A DNA stretch of 64,000 bases, taken from contig NEEC01000009.1 of the NCBI GenBank assembly GCA_002189035.1, positions 2,232,001 through 2,296,000 on the forward strand. The letters run 5' to 3'. Source of the stretch: Utricularia gibba. Lineage: Eukaryota > Streptophyta > Magnoliopsida > Lamiales > Lentibulariaceae. The translations under genes and the position numbers were made by a program. The notes beneath the pieces are model-generated. The model was given only the letters and a program-made list of their open reading frames with translations. It was not told where the DNA came from and did no database searches. Below, piece by piece: positions 23,617 to 38,186 of this stretch. Each line of letters starts with the position of its first letter. Positions within the stretch are counted from its first letter, which is position 1.

Positions 23617-25515
23617 GCGAAGGAAGAAGCACTTGTGTGTTATGTAAATTTTTCCCACTTTCACTATGACAACTGCCACTACTAATGTGTGATGTAAACT
23701 GGGAAAATGTCCCCCCCTTCAACCTAAATACGCTCCACCATTTCAACCAAAGACTTGTTCCTTCTCCTTTCTTGCATCAAATTGGATCTCTTGCTTCTGA
23801 CTCCAAGTTCTTTCCTGTGGGTTGGTCATCACCCCATGTGAGCTTCCCCGAACACCCCAGCCCAACGACATTCTCTGTATCCTTAAGCCAAGAAGCCATT
23901 GAGATGATGGCGATTTCATCCATACAAGAGTTTAAGCAGAGGTGATGATTTGGTCAAAGGCTCCATTCTCAATGTTTAATGGAACAGTATCAAGTTCAGT
24001 GTATGAGGGGAGCTCCCATTACTACACAACATCTCTTGAAAAAGATCAAATTAGAGGAGCACTACCACATTTCTCGAAGGAGGAGGTCTACATTTACTTG
24101 ACTCAGAGTGATCCAAGTCTTCAATGATTCTGCAGATTTGTCTCTTTGATTTCCTGAGAGCTACCAGACGCACGTCCTGTCCATCTCAAGTAGGTTTTCC
24201 CCCCCTTACAAATAAATTTAATGTGCTGCCTCTAAGTCTTCTGCACTACTACACTTAACATGTCTCAGACACACACACACCTTATAAGAATGTCTAAAAC
24301 ACCATTTTTCTTAGCAAAGAATTTTTCGTAATCGATTAGATCTAATACTTTAAGATATGAAAAAATGTGAGGTTTATGATTAGATCTAATGATCGAAATG
24401 TCAATTAAATTTCATCGAAATTTAAAGCAATGGCGGAATTATGCCAATGTAGTTTGTATTTTTTTCGAGTATAATAAGTTGGGGTTTTTGGTATATACAA
24501 TAACCATTTGTGGTTTATAAAAGGGAATGGAGAGATTAAAATAAAATGGGCAGGCCAAATGGTGCGAAAATGATGGATGGGGTGGGGTGGGGTTGATGTG
24601 GTGCGGAGCGGTGCAGTGGACCGAAGGCAGGGGAAGAAAACTGGGGGTGGATCCGTGGGCATGAGTGGTCGATCGCGAGTGGGTGACGCTACGTGAGGGC
24701 TGCAGCACCTGGATCAGCCTGCGCGGGGACCAATGCGCCAGATGGATCTGGAACATCCATCACACGCCGTTGATTCAGATCTGACGTCATTTCTCCATCC
24801 AGCTAAAAAACAAAACCCCTTGAGCTTTGTTTCTTTGCCTATTTATTTTATTCCCCATTAAATCAATAAACAAATAAACACCCATTCCTCCCCCTTTTCC
24901 CTTTCTAAAAACACCCGAATCGGGTCGACCCGAAAGACACCCAAGTTTGGGTCCGGGTTGTCCTGCATGGCTTCATTACCAAAAAAAAAGAAGGGGGGAT
25001 GGAAATGTCGGAAATGCCCATGGGGGTGAAACGAGCGAGCGGTCAACGAGGTGGTTGCGTGCGTGGTGAGAATGGGAAGGAAATGTACGAAGATAAGTGG
25101 CAGAGGCGTTATCGCCAATTGATATCCGTTCACCCCAATCCAACAACGTCGTACCAGCCCCACCCTAAGCCAGCCCTACTTCCTCACATGCCTACGCCCC
25201 GCCCCGCCCCGATCATTTCTGCCCCCCAAACTCCGATCGTTTCGTGGCTGGGTTTAGCAAGACAGAAGCTTGTTACCCTGAAGGTCCCGATTCTGTCTGC
25301 TGCCATTGGAGTGAAGGGAAATGGTAGCAGAAAGGGAATAGTGAAGTGTGGGTTGGTAGGGGATAGATGATGCCATGCTTGATGGGTGGGAAAGGGGTTC
25401 CCTTTTGGGATTCAAAGAATATAGTAATGAAAAGCAATTATCAGACGATGTATAAGGATATTTGAGTTTCAGGGGACACGGATGCGGGCGGGTCATGATA
25501 CATGTGTATTATGTT

Positions 25516-25516
<1 letters not shown>
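23617..25516. other. Intergenic region
   Basis: Kinase 3' UTR (to roughly 24150), AT-rich DNA, then G- and C-rich patches (24570-24740, 24890-25230) that are probably part of the promoter of the trihelix gene. No supported coding frame. Confidence 0.5.

Positions 25517-25547
<31 letters not shown>
25517..25547. repeat. (GT)n microsatellite
   Basis: About 15 perfect GT units, directly upstream of a TATA-like tract and about 165 bases from the trihelix start codon. Its position inside the core promoter makes it a likely polymorphic marker. Confidence 0.97.
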
Positions 25548-25549
<2 letters not shown>

Positions 25550-25558
25550 GTGGATGTG

Positions 25559-25568
25559 TATATATATA
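25559..25568 (+). promoter_or_regulatory. TATA box of the trihelix gene
   Basis: TATATATATA followed by GAGAGATAAG, about 145 bases before the ATG at 25712. Likely core promoter. Confidence 0.5.
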
Positions 25569-25711
25569 GAGAGATAAGAGTATGGAGTAGTCAAGTAGAG
25601 TAGACGAGGAAGATACTTCTCTATCAGTTCATTTTCATGGTCGAGGCCCAAAATCTTGTCCATTTCTACTCTTCATAAAGATTCTGTTTCCGATCGACCG
25701 GGGCAGCCGAC

Positions 25712-27481
25712 ATGGAGCATGATTACAGCCATATGGCGGATCCACGGCAGTTCATCACCGGTGGTAGGTCATTCTTCCCACCGGAGTTCATGGTGGCTCC
25801 GCACCTCCACCCCCATCTCCCCTACGCGAATGTGCTCGCTTATCGCCACGACCCTTCTGGGATAACCGGCACGGCTCTCGCTGCCGGAGTCGGAGGCGGC
25901 GGGGGTGGCATGGAAGGGGACGTTGGAGGCGGAGGAGACGCCGGAACCGGGCGCTGGCCCAGGCTGGAGACGCTTAGCCTCCTTGAAGTTAGAACACGGC
26001 TTGATAGCAAGTTTAGAGAAGCAAATCACCAGAAAGCTCCACTTTGGGATGAAGTCTCAAGGCAAAATTCGAAACCCTTTTCAGGAATTCTCCCAGAAGC
26101 AACTTTTTTAGAAACTTTCAGTTAATCATTCAATCAAAACCCAAAAAGTTTACACCTTTTCTTCCCTGTCATTTCTTCTACTTTTTAACTTCCTGCGGCC
26201 AAGTTTCCAAATCCTAGAGCGTTTGCTTAAGCTTTTCGTCAGGAATGCGCTCGTGGTTCGAGTCATCATGATTACTATCACATGAAACTAGGGTTGTTCA
26301 TGCTCAGTTTTTCAAGCAAAACAGCCACACTATAAAAGAACATTTATTTTCTTCAACTTGTGCTTTGTTTGTGCAGGATAATGTCAGAAGAGTATGGGTA
26401 TCAAAGGAGTGGTAAAAAATGCAGGGAAAAGTTTGAGAATTTATACAAATATTACAAGAAAACGAAGGAGGGTAAGAGCAGAAGGCAGGATGGGAAGCAT
26501 TACAGGTTTTTCAGGCAGCTTGAAGCTCTCTATGGCGAAACCAGCAAATCTGCTTCAGAAGCAGACGCGAGCCATTTCCACAGTGGTGGAAATTTCAGGC
26601 AAGCATTCTCCAACAACGAAGTGGGGTTGGCTATGAATCAAGGAACTCCATTTTCGACCCCAAACAACAACACCAGCAACAATCTTGTCAGCCCATCAAA
26701 TTGCTGTGACTCTGCTGATATTTCATCTGGGGAGAGTGATGTCAGGGAAGATGAAGAAGATGAAGAAGAAGAGGAAGCAGCAGCCAGTGGTGATCAGAAG
26801 GGTAAGAAACAAAGGAGGGGTTTAAAGGGTAAAATCATGGGCTTCATTAACCAGCAAATGACAAAGCTGATGGAGAAGCAAGAGGCTTGGATGCAGAAAG
26901 TTATGAACACGATTGAGGTCAAGGAGCAAGAAAGGATCTTGAGGGAAGAGAAATGGAGGAAGCAAGATGCGGCAAGGATTGAAAGGGAGCACAGCTTCTG
27001 GGCTGGCGAAAAAGCATGGATCGAAGCAAGGGACAATGCCTTGATGGAAGCATTTCATCAAGCAGCTGGCAAACAGAACAAGTACATGGATTTCATGCCT
27101 GGGAAAGCAAATGGAAACTTCAACACGGTGATGTGGACGGAGCATGAAGTGAGCAAGCTGATACAGCTGAGAAGTGGCATCAAATTCGGAGGTGAGAGCG
27201 GGATCTCAGAAGAGGCTTTGTGGGAAGAAATATCCAGGAAAATGGTCAGCTTTGGGTACCAGAGAAGTGGGTTTATGTGCAAAGAGAAATGGGACTCACT
27301 GAATGATTATGGAAGCAAAGGGTGCAAGAAAAGAAAGGAAAATGAGAACCCAAAGACTGGTTCCTGCTATGAGAATACCGTGGGAAGTTTGTATTGTGAT
27401 ACAAGTGAGCAAGGTGGAGCTGGGCTCCCAATGAGCATCGGCAACCACAGTAATCACCATCACTGGGGATCTGGCTTCTGA
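25712..27481 (+). CDS. PTL: Trihelix (GT) transcription factor, PETAL LOSS-like
   Basis: Nuclear DNA-binding factor with two trihelix domains; PTL restrains growth between sepals and shapes perianth organs. Exon 1 is 25712-26061 and exon 2 is 26377-27481, giving 484 residues. The N-terminal trihelix begins GRWPRLETLSLLEVRTRLD near residue 79 and continues across the intron through EVSRIMSEEYGYQRSGKKCR and EKFENLYKYYKKTKEGK. A Glu-rich acidic stretch follows, then a helical central region (QMTKLMEKQEAWMQKVMNTI, with EKWRKQDAARIEREHSFWA). The second trihelix starts MWTEHEVSKLIQLRSGI near residue 368 and ends in a basic KKRKE patch. The intron appears to use a GC donor, AAG|GCAAAA at 26062; no GT nearby gives the conserved VSRIMSEE joint in frame. 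Confidence 0.9.
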
Positions 27482-29020
27482 TCTTTGAGATTGTGTGCAA
27501 GTTTCATGCATCGTTTCTCTGTGTGTGTTTTTCTCTGTCTGCTTTCACATTCAGTAGTCCACCTATCTCAATCTCTCTCTGTGTCTCTTCACAAATGCAA
27601 CTTGTTCCTATGGTATCTTACAACACATCATTCACTATAAAAAACAGTTAGAGAAATCCATGGTTCAAAGTGAGATGATTACTCAGGAGAAAAAACAAAC
27701 CCCCATCAAATAAAATAAATGAGAGTTCTGGTGCTTGATGCATGCGGACATACGGAATTAAAATAAATTTGAGGGGTACATATGTAAATAACGAAAGTTG
27801 TTGTTATGTGCACGTGGAGGGTGGTGATTGGCGAGAGCAAAGTATGTTATTGGCGGTCAAACGAGGCTTAAAAAAGTTGACTGATTGGATCCGGATGGGG
27901 TTTGTCATTGATGACATTACTCTTTGACATGACCATTAACTGCCTCCCTGCGACGCTCTGCCTGCGCCCGCCCGCGCGCGCGAGCGGTTCGGTTGGATCA
28001 GCGCTGTGCGTGCAGCGCTGCCGCGTCTGTTCCAGAATGTTCCGGCATCTTTCGGGCCGAGAGGATTCTCCCGATTCGACGATCCAATCCTGCTGCTGCA
28101 AAACCCTAGCTCGAATATCAGGTTTTTTTCTGTGCTTCTTTTTTTTTGCGATCGGGAATGAATAAAATATAAAAAATAGGAATAGACTCCAAGAAACCAC
28201 GGATCTGCAGCATTCTGCGCTGGAGTTGGGAGAATGGAGGAGGACTATTGGTCTGATTTCTCGCGCAGCAGAGCTCGCTGCGGCTCCACGGGAACCTGAT
28301 GCTCTGCCCTACACTACATACTGATGCCTGGAGAAGAATTATTGGGAGAGCAGCGAACTGGAGGGGTGGGGTGGGAATCCTGGCTTTTAAAATTCTGGAT
28401 TAATTGAAATTTATTCAATTCAAATTTAATTCAATGTGTTTTTTTTTTAAAAAAATAGAAATATTAAATTTAAATAATTATTTTTATTTTTTTATGATAT
28501 TCTGAATTCATTGAAAATGATCCAATTTCCAGGTACACATTAATCCTCCACATCCATTGGATCCAGCATGTGAAGGCAATATTTTGTACATGTTCGGCAG
28601 GACGTTGAATCTCTGCGTGTCCAGTCACGTTGGCCTCCTACTTTGGGAAGTGTAAATTAATAAAATATTAGGGTTTTATTTAAATTCGAATAAGAGGCTA
28701 TGTACGGAAAAGGCCCGGTCCAAGAAAACGGTGGCCCAATAGGATCCGGCCCAAGGGTACGCCTTGAATCAGGTCGACCACAGGCCGGTTGATGGATGTG
28801 AAAGACTTGGCGTTGAAATCAAAGGAAGGGAACGGTAGCAATGCATCGCAGCCTGCTTCGTTAATAAAACATGCAAACAAAGGTTACTGGGTCTCTGAAT
28901 GCCAGCAATCTCACAGAATTGATGCTGCCATCAAGCTTTATTCAAACAACAATGGAAGGATAGGTACCCGGAAACCGGCAAAGCAAGTTGGAGTCTCTGC
29001 GGAGCTGCAAAAAGGTTAGC
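27482..29020. other. Intergenic region
   Basis: Trihelix 3' UTR, then 27950-28110 with a CpG-dense run (GCGCGCGCGAGCGG) and AT-rich DNA from 28390 on. Bases after about 28700 are 3' flank of the aldolase gene on the other strand. No gene supported. Confidence 0.5.
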
Positions 29021-30697
<1,677 letters not shown>

Positions 30698-30783
30698 GAC
30701 TAAACTCCCAGATCTGAACCTGAAGGAAGAGCTTCAAGAAGCGAAAATGAGAAAGTGACAGAATGGACGACGAAGAACTAGGG

Positions 30784-30791
30784 CTTTATAG
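30784..30791 (-). promoter_or_regulatory. TATA box of the aldolase gene
   Basis: CTATAAAG on the minus strand, 87 bases upstream of the ATG at 30697. It implies a leader of about 50-60 bases. Confidence 0.55.
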
Positions 30792-31332
30792 AAAATGATT
30801 GATGTTGCTGGCGATACTATCGAACCCCAAGAAAAACGACGCCGTTTCGAGCAGAGAATTAATTTTTTAAATTGCCAAATAAAAAATTATATTAATAAAA
30901 TAAAAAACATGGATTATTACCAGTTCACTTGCCTTGGAAAGCCACACCATTTTGGCACCCAGTTGACACCTGACAAACGCAATAATTTTACCAATTATTA
31001 TTATTTAATGCATACTTATGCAAAGCTGTGATTAGTGAGATAAAGAGTTGCGTCATCTGCCACGCAAAGTCAACAGCCCAATCCACCTACTCAACATTCC
31101 CCTCGAACCCACCATGCAAACTGAACTTCATCTCCGTCCCCCCCACCGCCGTGCCTTTTCCGGCTCCGGTCCCCCCCTTTCATGGATTATTCCATGTATA
31201 GAGCAAACCAACGATAAGACAGTGTAACCTTGCGCGGTGTGGAGGTTTCAGATGCTTGCTTGCTTGGACCCCATCAACAATTTGGATGAAAGAAGTCGAA
31301 ACTTGCGTTGGGTGGGAGTTGCCGGCCGTGTT
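30792..31332. other. Aldolase promoter and CTR1 3' flank
   Basis: AT-rich upstream DNA of the aldolase gene meets the 3' end of CTR1, both on the minus strand. A C-rich patch lies near 31135-31180. No gene supported. Confidence 0.5.
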
Positions 31333-34300
31333 TCATGTTTCCGTCCGCGTTCCTCCGCGAACGGGTTGTGTTGCTGACGGCGTTGATCTGATCACCAGCC
31401 TCAACGAATCCATGATGTTGGCAAACGAAGGTCGTTTCCACGGCTCGCTGTCATTTCAAACCACACAAATAAGGGGAGGTTGCCAAGGTGCCTGCTTTTC
31501 ATCAGAAAAGAGTGTTCGCTCACTTGGCCCAGCAGGATGAGATTAGATCTGCAACTCGAGGGTTAATGCCAGGTGGGATTTGAAGTCTTTTCCCGTAGAA
31601 TCCGACTGCTGCAACGACCTGCACAGATGATGAATTTGACAATGTGTTTGATATTCGTCTGCGTTGGAGATGCGCATGGAGCACCAACCTGTGGGGGTTC
31701 AGGTTACCCCATGGTCGCTCCAAGGTGACCATCTCCCATAGGATCACACCGAAACTGTACACATCAGATTTTTCATTTGATGGCTCATCACGAAGAACTT
31801 CAGGAGCCATCCACTCAGGCTATGACAAGGTACAAAGATCTACTTCATGCTCTAAATAAGCAGCAAAATTTCATGCAATGACGCAAAACAAATGAACTTA
31901 CAGTTCCTGCAGCTGATTTGGATGAAAGGAATGTGTTTGCTTTTAGACGGGAAAGGCCAAAGTCACAAACCTGAAAAGCAGTAGTGATTTCAGTGTAGGA
32001 ACCGAAATATGCATACTGAAGGTCGTCACCCTTGTCCTCACCTTCACTGTATACTTTTTATCAACAAGAAGATTTGGAGACTTCAAGTCTCTATGAACAA
32101 TTGGAGGGTTATGTTTATGAAGACAGTTCATACCCTTTGCCTAAACAGCAATCATCATGCAGAATATCAGTTACCCGGATGGGTTTGCTCTGACATGCTA
32201 GATGCTGAAGAAAGAGCTTGAGTCCATACCACATCCAAAGCCATATTCAATCGTCGCTTCTCATCCAAAACTTCGTGTGCTCCGGGCTTATGCAAAAGCC
32301 TATAGAGACTACCCCTAAACCAGAGAGCTTATTACAGGGTAGGACATGCCAAATGAGGAATATGAACCAGCATGTATAAGAATATGAAGAATTTGGATTG
32401 ATAGAGTGTACCTTGAAAGGTATTCTGTTACTATGGACAAGTTGGGTGGCTCTGTAACAGCTCCCATGAAAAGCACTATATTTGGATGGCGCAACCTTTT
32501 CATGATTGCAACCTATTTTAACCACGTATAAGAGACCTGTTTCCAGAGAACTGTAAAAGGCCAGTCAAGAATTCAATAAATGGGCCAACCTCTTGTGTGA
32601 ATTCTCTGACGCGCTCAGCATGGAAATCTTGTTCCATCAGAATCTTTACGGCCACATCCTGCAGGATAACTACTATTTCAATCTAGAGGTAACGAACTTG
32701 GGATGTGAAAAAAAGCTTTTTTTCACATCTTTGAGACACGAGAAAGGATGTAACTTACACAACCATTCCATTCAGCAAGATGCACTGTACCAAAAGAGCC
32801 TGAGAAAGTCAGGCAGCCAAGGCATCAGTTGAACTGACAAGAAAAGAAGGGGAAAATGTTCCAGAAATTGGAAATACCTGCACCAACTCTGTCCTTTAGA
32901 ACAAGATCTTTCCATGGAATAGTTAGTTCTTGAATGTCAAAAGCCAGTTCTCCAGTTGCTTTGGGAGAAAACAAACGATGTTCTTTACTGAACTTCGTTT
33001 CCTCATTAGCATTTCCTCTGCGGTCAACACCATTTAGTGATTGGGCTTCTTTATGATCAAATGAAGAGATAACATTCGAGGGAATCACTCCTTTTCGGAC
33101 ATCTGTGGAATGACATGTCCTCCAGAGCATTAGATGTTTCTGAAACCAATTATGACTCGAGATGGACCTTATCCAAGACACAAGAATAAAAAGCTATACG
33201 GGTCATCATCTTTCAACATATACCTTGTTCCGAGGGGTAGAAGGTGATAAAGCTAAATTTTTTGCAGGAGTAATGCAAAGACTATTCACCAAATTAATAG
33301 TGGTAAAAAAAAGAATCAGTTTAGATCATATTCACCTGATACAGAACCATCAAAAATATTGGTAAGAGACTGAAGGTCCTCAAAATACTTTTTAGCAACC
33401 GCACTGAAATCAACTGGAGGTTTCATTTGTTTCAATCGAGGAAAGCACAGTGGTGAAGAAATGGATATTGTTAAAGGACCATTCAGCAAGGAATCAGGTG
33501 CACATAAGTATCCAGGTCTCCCAATGAGATCAACAACATGCTCCCTGTAATGCCAGTATACAAAATTTAGAGAACATATCGATTCCATTAATGGTAATGA
33601 AGAGACATTCCATAAGACCTGAGATACAAGTTGAATCATTTATAGAAAAATACCTGTCTGTATCAAAATGAACAATACACGAGGAAGCATCCTCCCGAGT
33701 ACAATAATTACATCCTTTAGCAATTCGACAAGGTAATCCAATCAAGTCAGCAAAAACCTAGAAACAAAGACAAACCAACAAGAACTATAAAAGGATCACC
33801 TCCATGGATACAAAAAGAATAAGGAATGGTCTGGAATTTGATTGGTAATATGAATCACAGACGGGAGCCATAGCATTCAGGTAGTAGAGGGTGGCTACCC
33901 AATTTACTTCTAAAACTGTGTATATCAAGCAACTTTCTATGTCAACTGGCTCGCTACGGCAGAATAGAGTCTCTTTTCCAACTACAAAGTAAAAGAAATA
34001 CATGTGAGCATACTTTAAAAAGCAATGCGCGGTGTCGGCATGATCCAGCATGCAAACTGCCAATTGGAAGGACAATCGAATGCAAGCTTTCCTTTAGACC
34101 GTCACTGCACTCTTTCCACATCGTGCACAAAGCATCTTCTCCTTCTGAAGCTGAACCGCTTGAGTAGCGAGGATGAATGCTATAAGACAACGATTTTATG
34201 GAAGACATTACATAACTAACATCCAATAACTCACCCCAGGTGATTGCAAACAAGCTTTGCAAGCTGTTCAACAACTTCTTCCTTCAAGATGATCGGGGAA

Positions 34301-35436
34301 AACAAAGTAATGATCTTATCGTGCAGCTCCCTCAAAATGGGATCCGCTTGGAGATCCACAGATATCACTTCAGCTGAGAGCATAGTTGCAGGACTCACAG
34401 TTCTTAATGATTCCAGCGATGGGATCCTGCCACTTTCATGAAGATCAGAGCAAACAGCCCATACATAAGGATCCATACCATGGATAGAATAGAACCCATC
34501 TGAAATCTTGTCAAAGTATGAAAGACAACCCGTAACCTGAATAGTGCAAAACAAAAATTAGCATATGAATATAATATATTCAAGCATTCATATGTGCACA
34601 TGGAACTACACTTTGACTTGGGAAACTAAACAACACCCAATACAGGCTCATTCTCGCTTATCACAAATCGAATGAACACGTAAGATCGGCAAAATAGTAG
34701 AATCCATTTCGGAGGCCCAACCAACACACTGAAACCAGGTCAATGTCGTTGACAGCTACGACGTGAACCATACGGGCCATTGATTCATGATATAATACGA
34801 AATCACTCTCCAAATACCCAACTTTTCACCGGTTCCACTCTTCTACAAACACGAACGGCACATATTTAGCGAAATCCAATTTCATACCCAGAATCTATGA
34901 GAAATGGCCTCCCCTGCCACCGACGAATTCGAAGGATCTTTAACTTGGAGTTCCAAGAAATTTGGATCATTAGCGCACGCGGCCTCCGAGTAAAGGCGAA
35001 GTGCTAAAGCCAACTGCAGTTGATAACTCTCCTCCGCCTGCAGCGCCCAGCTTTTCGAACAAGATGAACCTCTCCCACCCCCACCGGACAACTCCACCCC
35101 CTTATCCCTCACTTCACCTCCCCCATCACTATAAGGACCGATACCCACATCAGTATTCGACAGCGTAGACACAAAATACTCCCCGGAAATGGAACTTTCG
35201 CCATAACTGCTCCCACTCGACTGCCGCTGCAGCCCTAATGCACCAGGGAACCCCCCAGACGGTACCCTGCTTTGCGGCGGATCAATTGTATCCCAATCAA
35301 GCGACGCCCCACTATGGTGCCTCGATCCAACTCCATCCACTGGCTCAAACTCGTTGGAATACGGCTGCTGATTCAACGGGTCTTCCGGAACTTGGCCCAG
35401 CAACGTGTAATTCGATCGCCGAGGAGGAAGCTCCAT
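31333..35436 (-). CDS. CTR1: CTR1, Raf-like MAPKKK repressor of ethylene signalling (frame break in exon 13)
   Basis: Raf-like kinase that binds ethylene receptors at the ER and keeps EIN2 phosphorylated without ethylene. Fifteen exons run from 35436 to 31333: 35436-34888, 34536-34235, 34179-34014, 33757-33654, 33544-33336, 33102-32878, 32799-32759, 32658-32590, 32512-32412, 32314-32230, 32140-32042, 31970-31902, 31819-31689, 31618-31524, 31447-31333. N-terminal marks are [13 protein letters not shown] and [19 protein letters not shown], then the EDR1/CTR1-type regulatory domain ([21 protein letters not shown]). The kinase occupies about 505-770, with [37 protein letters not shown] and [11 protein letters not shown]. 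Length is 786 (Arabidopsis 821). Exon 13 is one base short: five C (plus strand 31693-31697) where NLNP-x-Q-VVAAVGF needs six. The ATG at 35490 would add 18 residues; 35436 matches known CTR1. Confidence 0.94.
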
Positions 35437-36371
35437 CACAATTCCCCGTCGTCCTCCCTTTAGACGCGCTCGGCGGATTCCGGCCGCCAAGTTCGCATCC
35501 TGACGGATAAGTTTCTTCTAACATTCTTTGAACGTAGACACATATGCCGAAAACGCATACCGCAACATCACGACACGACTTCGGAGACGTTTTGCTATTT
35601 TTACGTAAACTGTTCCGTAGTCCGTACCACCCGAACAATTAGACCCTGCCCGAATTCGATGAATCGGGTCGGGTTGATATAAATAATTTTATAGAATTTA
35701 TTTATTTCGATAAAATCACCTTTCCATCCCTTTCTTAAACAGTGGTGTATGACGTGTAAATAAAATGGTTTTCTAAGAATTATTATTTCAAGAAAAAAGA
35801 CATTTTTTTAAAATAATAATAAAAACAAAGCATCGTTGTTAGCCCTTCATTAAAAAGATTCCATATAAAAAACGTCCACTGCGACGTATCAGTTTTGGAG
35901 CTTCTTTGCCACGTAGGATTTTTCAAATTCGGTTTCAAAACTAAATTTTGAGAAAATAACCAAATTTTATAATATTAATGAATATTGATTGATAGATTCA
36001 AAAATCAAAAAAACTTTGATAAAAATAATGATAGATTAAAATTTTGGTCGAAAGTTCGGAATTTCGTATTTATTGTAACAAAAGTCATTAGAGTATTTTG
36101 AGCATGTGGATGGGTAAGAAAAATAATATAGTGAGTGGGATGTATGGGATAAGATTAGAAATGATAACTATGGTTCCTTATCCTTGATGGTGATATTAAT
36201 TAATTAATTAATTTAAAATTAATTTATTAATTATCATTTTTCTTTTTTCCGCCTTCTTTTTCCTTTAAAATTCGGTTTGCCGTGAGACTAGACGGGCGGA
36301 CAATCGGCACCCAAAGGCGAACTTTCTTTTGTTCTCTCTTTCCGGCACCGCGCCCTAAGTAGTGCGTGTTT
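35437..36371. other. Shared upstream region of CTR1 and the F-box gene
   Basis: 935 bases between divergent start codons. It holds the CTR1 leader (GC-rich to about 35670), then AT-rich DNA and a TTAATTAATTAATTAA stretch near 36195-36215. No gene supported. Confidence 0.5.
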
Positions 36372-38186
36372 ATGGGAGCATCGCTATCCAGTTTGACTGA
36401 GAGCAGCTCAAGGAACGCTGAGCCGGGGTTGGGGGACATACCGGAGAGCTGTTTGGCTTGTGTGTTTCTCTATCTGACGCCGCCGGAGATATGCAACTTG
36501 GCTCGACTCAATCGCGCTTTTCGCGGCGCTGCTTCATCAGATGCCGTTTGGGAGACGAAGCTTCCATCTAATTATCAGATCCTTCTTCGGCTGCTGTTGC
36601 AGATAGATGCCGATCAGAATCGCAGCAGGAAGGATATATTTGCTATGCTCTCCCGCCCCCTTTCCTTAGATGGCGATAAGGCACGTTTCCGGTAAAACTG
36701 GAGTTTATTTTCCTTTTCCTCCAATTGAGTCACTGGACTTTTATACAAGTTTCTTGATTTGATCGTTTATCATAGCTGGTCATCTTGTGAAATCGGCCTA
36801 ATTGAACCTCATACCTGTGTGTTGATTCTGTTATGTTGAGTATATTTTTATTCATGAGCGTTGTAGATCGAAGTTTCTTGGTAGATTTTGGTTGATGATA
36901 TCATGAGTATATGATGTGGATTTTTGTTTATGATCCTCCTTTTGGAGGAATAAATCTCTCCAGGAAAATCTAAGCAGGCTAATCTGATTGTATGGAAATG
37001 AAAGGGATCTTGCTGATCAATATTCTCATAACGCAGTACTCCTTTAGATTGTGTTTCGTAGTATACTATAGTAAGGCAGTTCTTGCTTCATAATGCAGTT
37101 AGTTTGGCTAGACAAATTTACCGGGAAAGTTCGTATGTCAGTATCAGCCAGTGCGTTGGCAATAACAGGGGTTGATGACAGGAGATACTGGACCTGGATT
37201 CCAACAGAGGAGTCCAGGTATTTTTTTTTTTTTTCACTGATACTTGTTGTTTACATTTGGATATGGCAATATGGGAGCATTCAAGGATAAATAAAAGTCA
37301 TGAGGCTTCTGCTATATGTGAATTTTGTTAATATTCGTTTGTAGTTGGATTTATGTTATCACACATGATCTTAAGGTAGTAGTTTAATTTGATTTTTACT
37401 GCAATCAATTATTGTTTGGAATATCTTGTAACACCGCCATCCAAGTACTGCAGTTTCAATTTTCTTCTTTCAAACTCTTTACCTTATAAGTTTACTGAAA
37501 CCTATTTGAAGCGACTTCATATATGTATATATATTATCCAGTTACATCTAAAATAATTTTTTTTGGAAAAAAAAAAAAAAAACAAGATACTTAGAAATAC
37601 TACCCTAGTTTCTTTGAGAGGCATGTACAATAACATCACAAACTTGATATGGTGATTGTGCCGTGATTATTCAAGCACTGCTTTTCTTTTCTTGGGTATT
37701 GAAGTGGTTGATCGCTGCAGATTCAGTGTTGTCGCCTACTTACAGCAAATATGGTGGTTTGAGGTTGATGGTGTGGTGAAGTTCCCCTTTCCACCAGACG
37801 TATATCTGGTGTCATTTAGGATACACCTCGGTAAGTTTTCCAGAAGACTTGGACGTCGTGTTACGAATTTTGAGCACACCCATGGTTGGGAAATCAGACC
37901 TGTGAAATTTGAAATTTCTACATCAAATGGCCAGCAAGCATCAGCTGAGTGCCTCTTAGATGACCCTCATCCTGAGGGCTCTATTGGAAGTTACAGGCGT
38001 GGATGCTGGATCGAGTATAAAGTTGGTAAATTCATAGTTTCTGAATCAGATGCTGAAACCGAAGTCAGATTTTCGATGAAACAAATTGACTGCACACATT
38101 CTAAAGGTGGCCTTTGCGTGGATTCAGTTTCAATCACGCCCCTGCTCGTGGAAGAGCGTAGAAGAAGGGGAATTCAAAAGTACTAG
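36372..38186 (+). CDS. PP2-A13: F-box protein with phloem-protein-2 domain (PP2-A13 type)
   Basis: Predicted substrate adaptor of an SCF ubiquitin ligase whose C-terminal PP2 (lectin-like) domain may bind glycans or glycoproteins. Exons 36372-36680, 37099-37217 and 37721-38186 give 297 residues, typical for the group. The F-box is near residues 20-65 (GDIPESCLACVFLYLTPPE, ICNLARLNRAFRGAASSD). The PP2 domain includes ITGVDDRRYWTWIPTEESRF, VAYLQQIWWFEVDG, FRIHLG and GRRVTNFEHTHGWEIRPVKF. The first intron is best explained by a GC donor (AAG|GCACGT at 36681). It joins LDGDK to LVWLDKFTG as in relatives, while the nearby GT (36692) puts a stop codon in frame. The ATG at 36372 gives MGASLSS, the usual family start. 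Confidence 0.9.

Noticed and set aside
27868-28200. 110-residue minus-strand frame in a CpG-rich patch
   Set aside because: No recognisable family and no gene structure; likely composition effect.
32247-32525. Minus-strand frame reading through a CTR1 intron
   Set aside because: It contains real exon 9 and exon 10 coding bases joined by intron sequence in the wrong frame; replaced by the spliced model.
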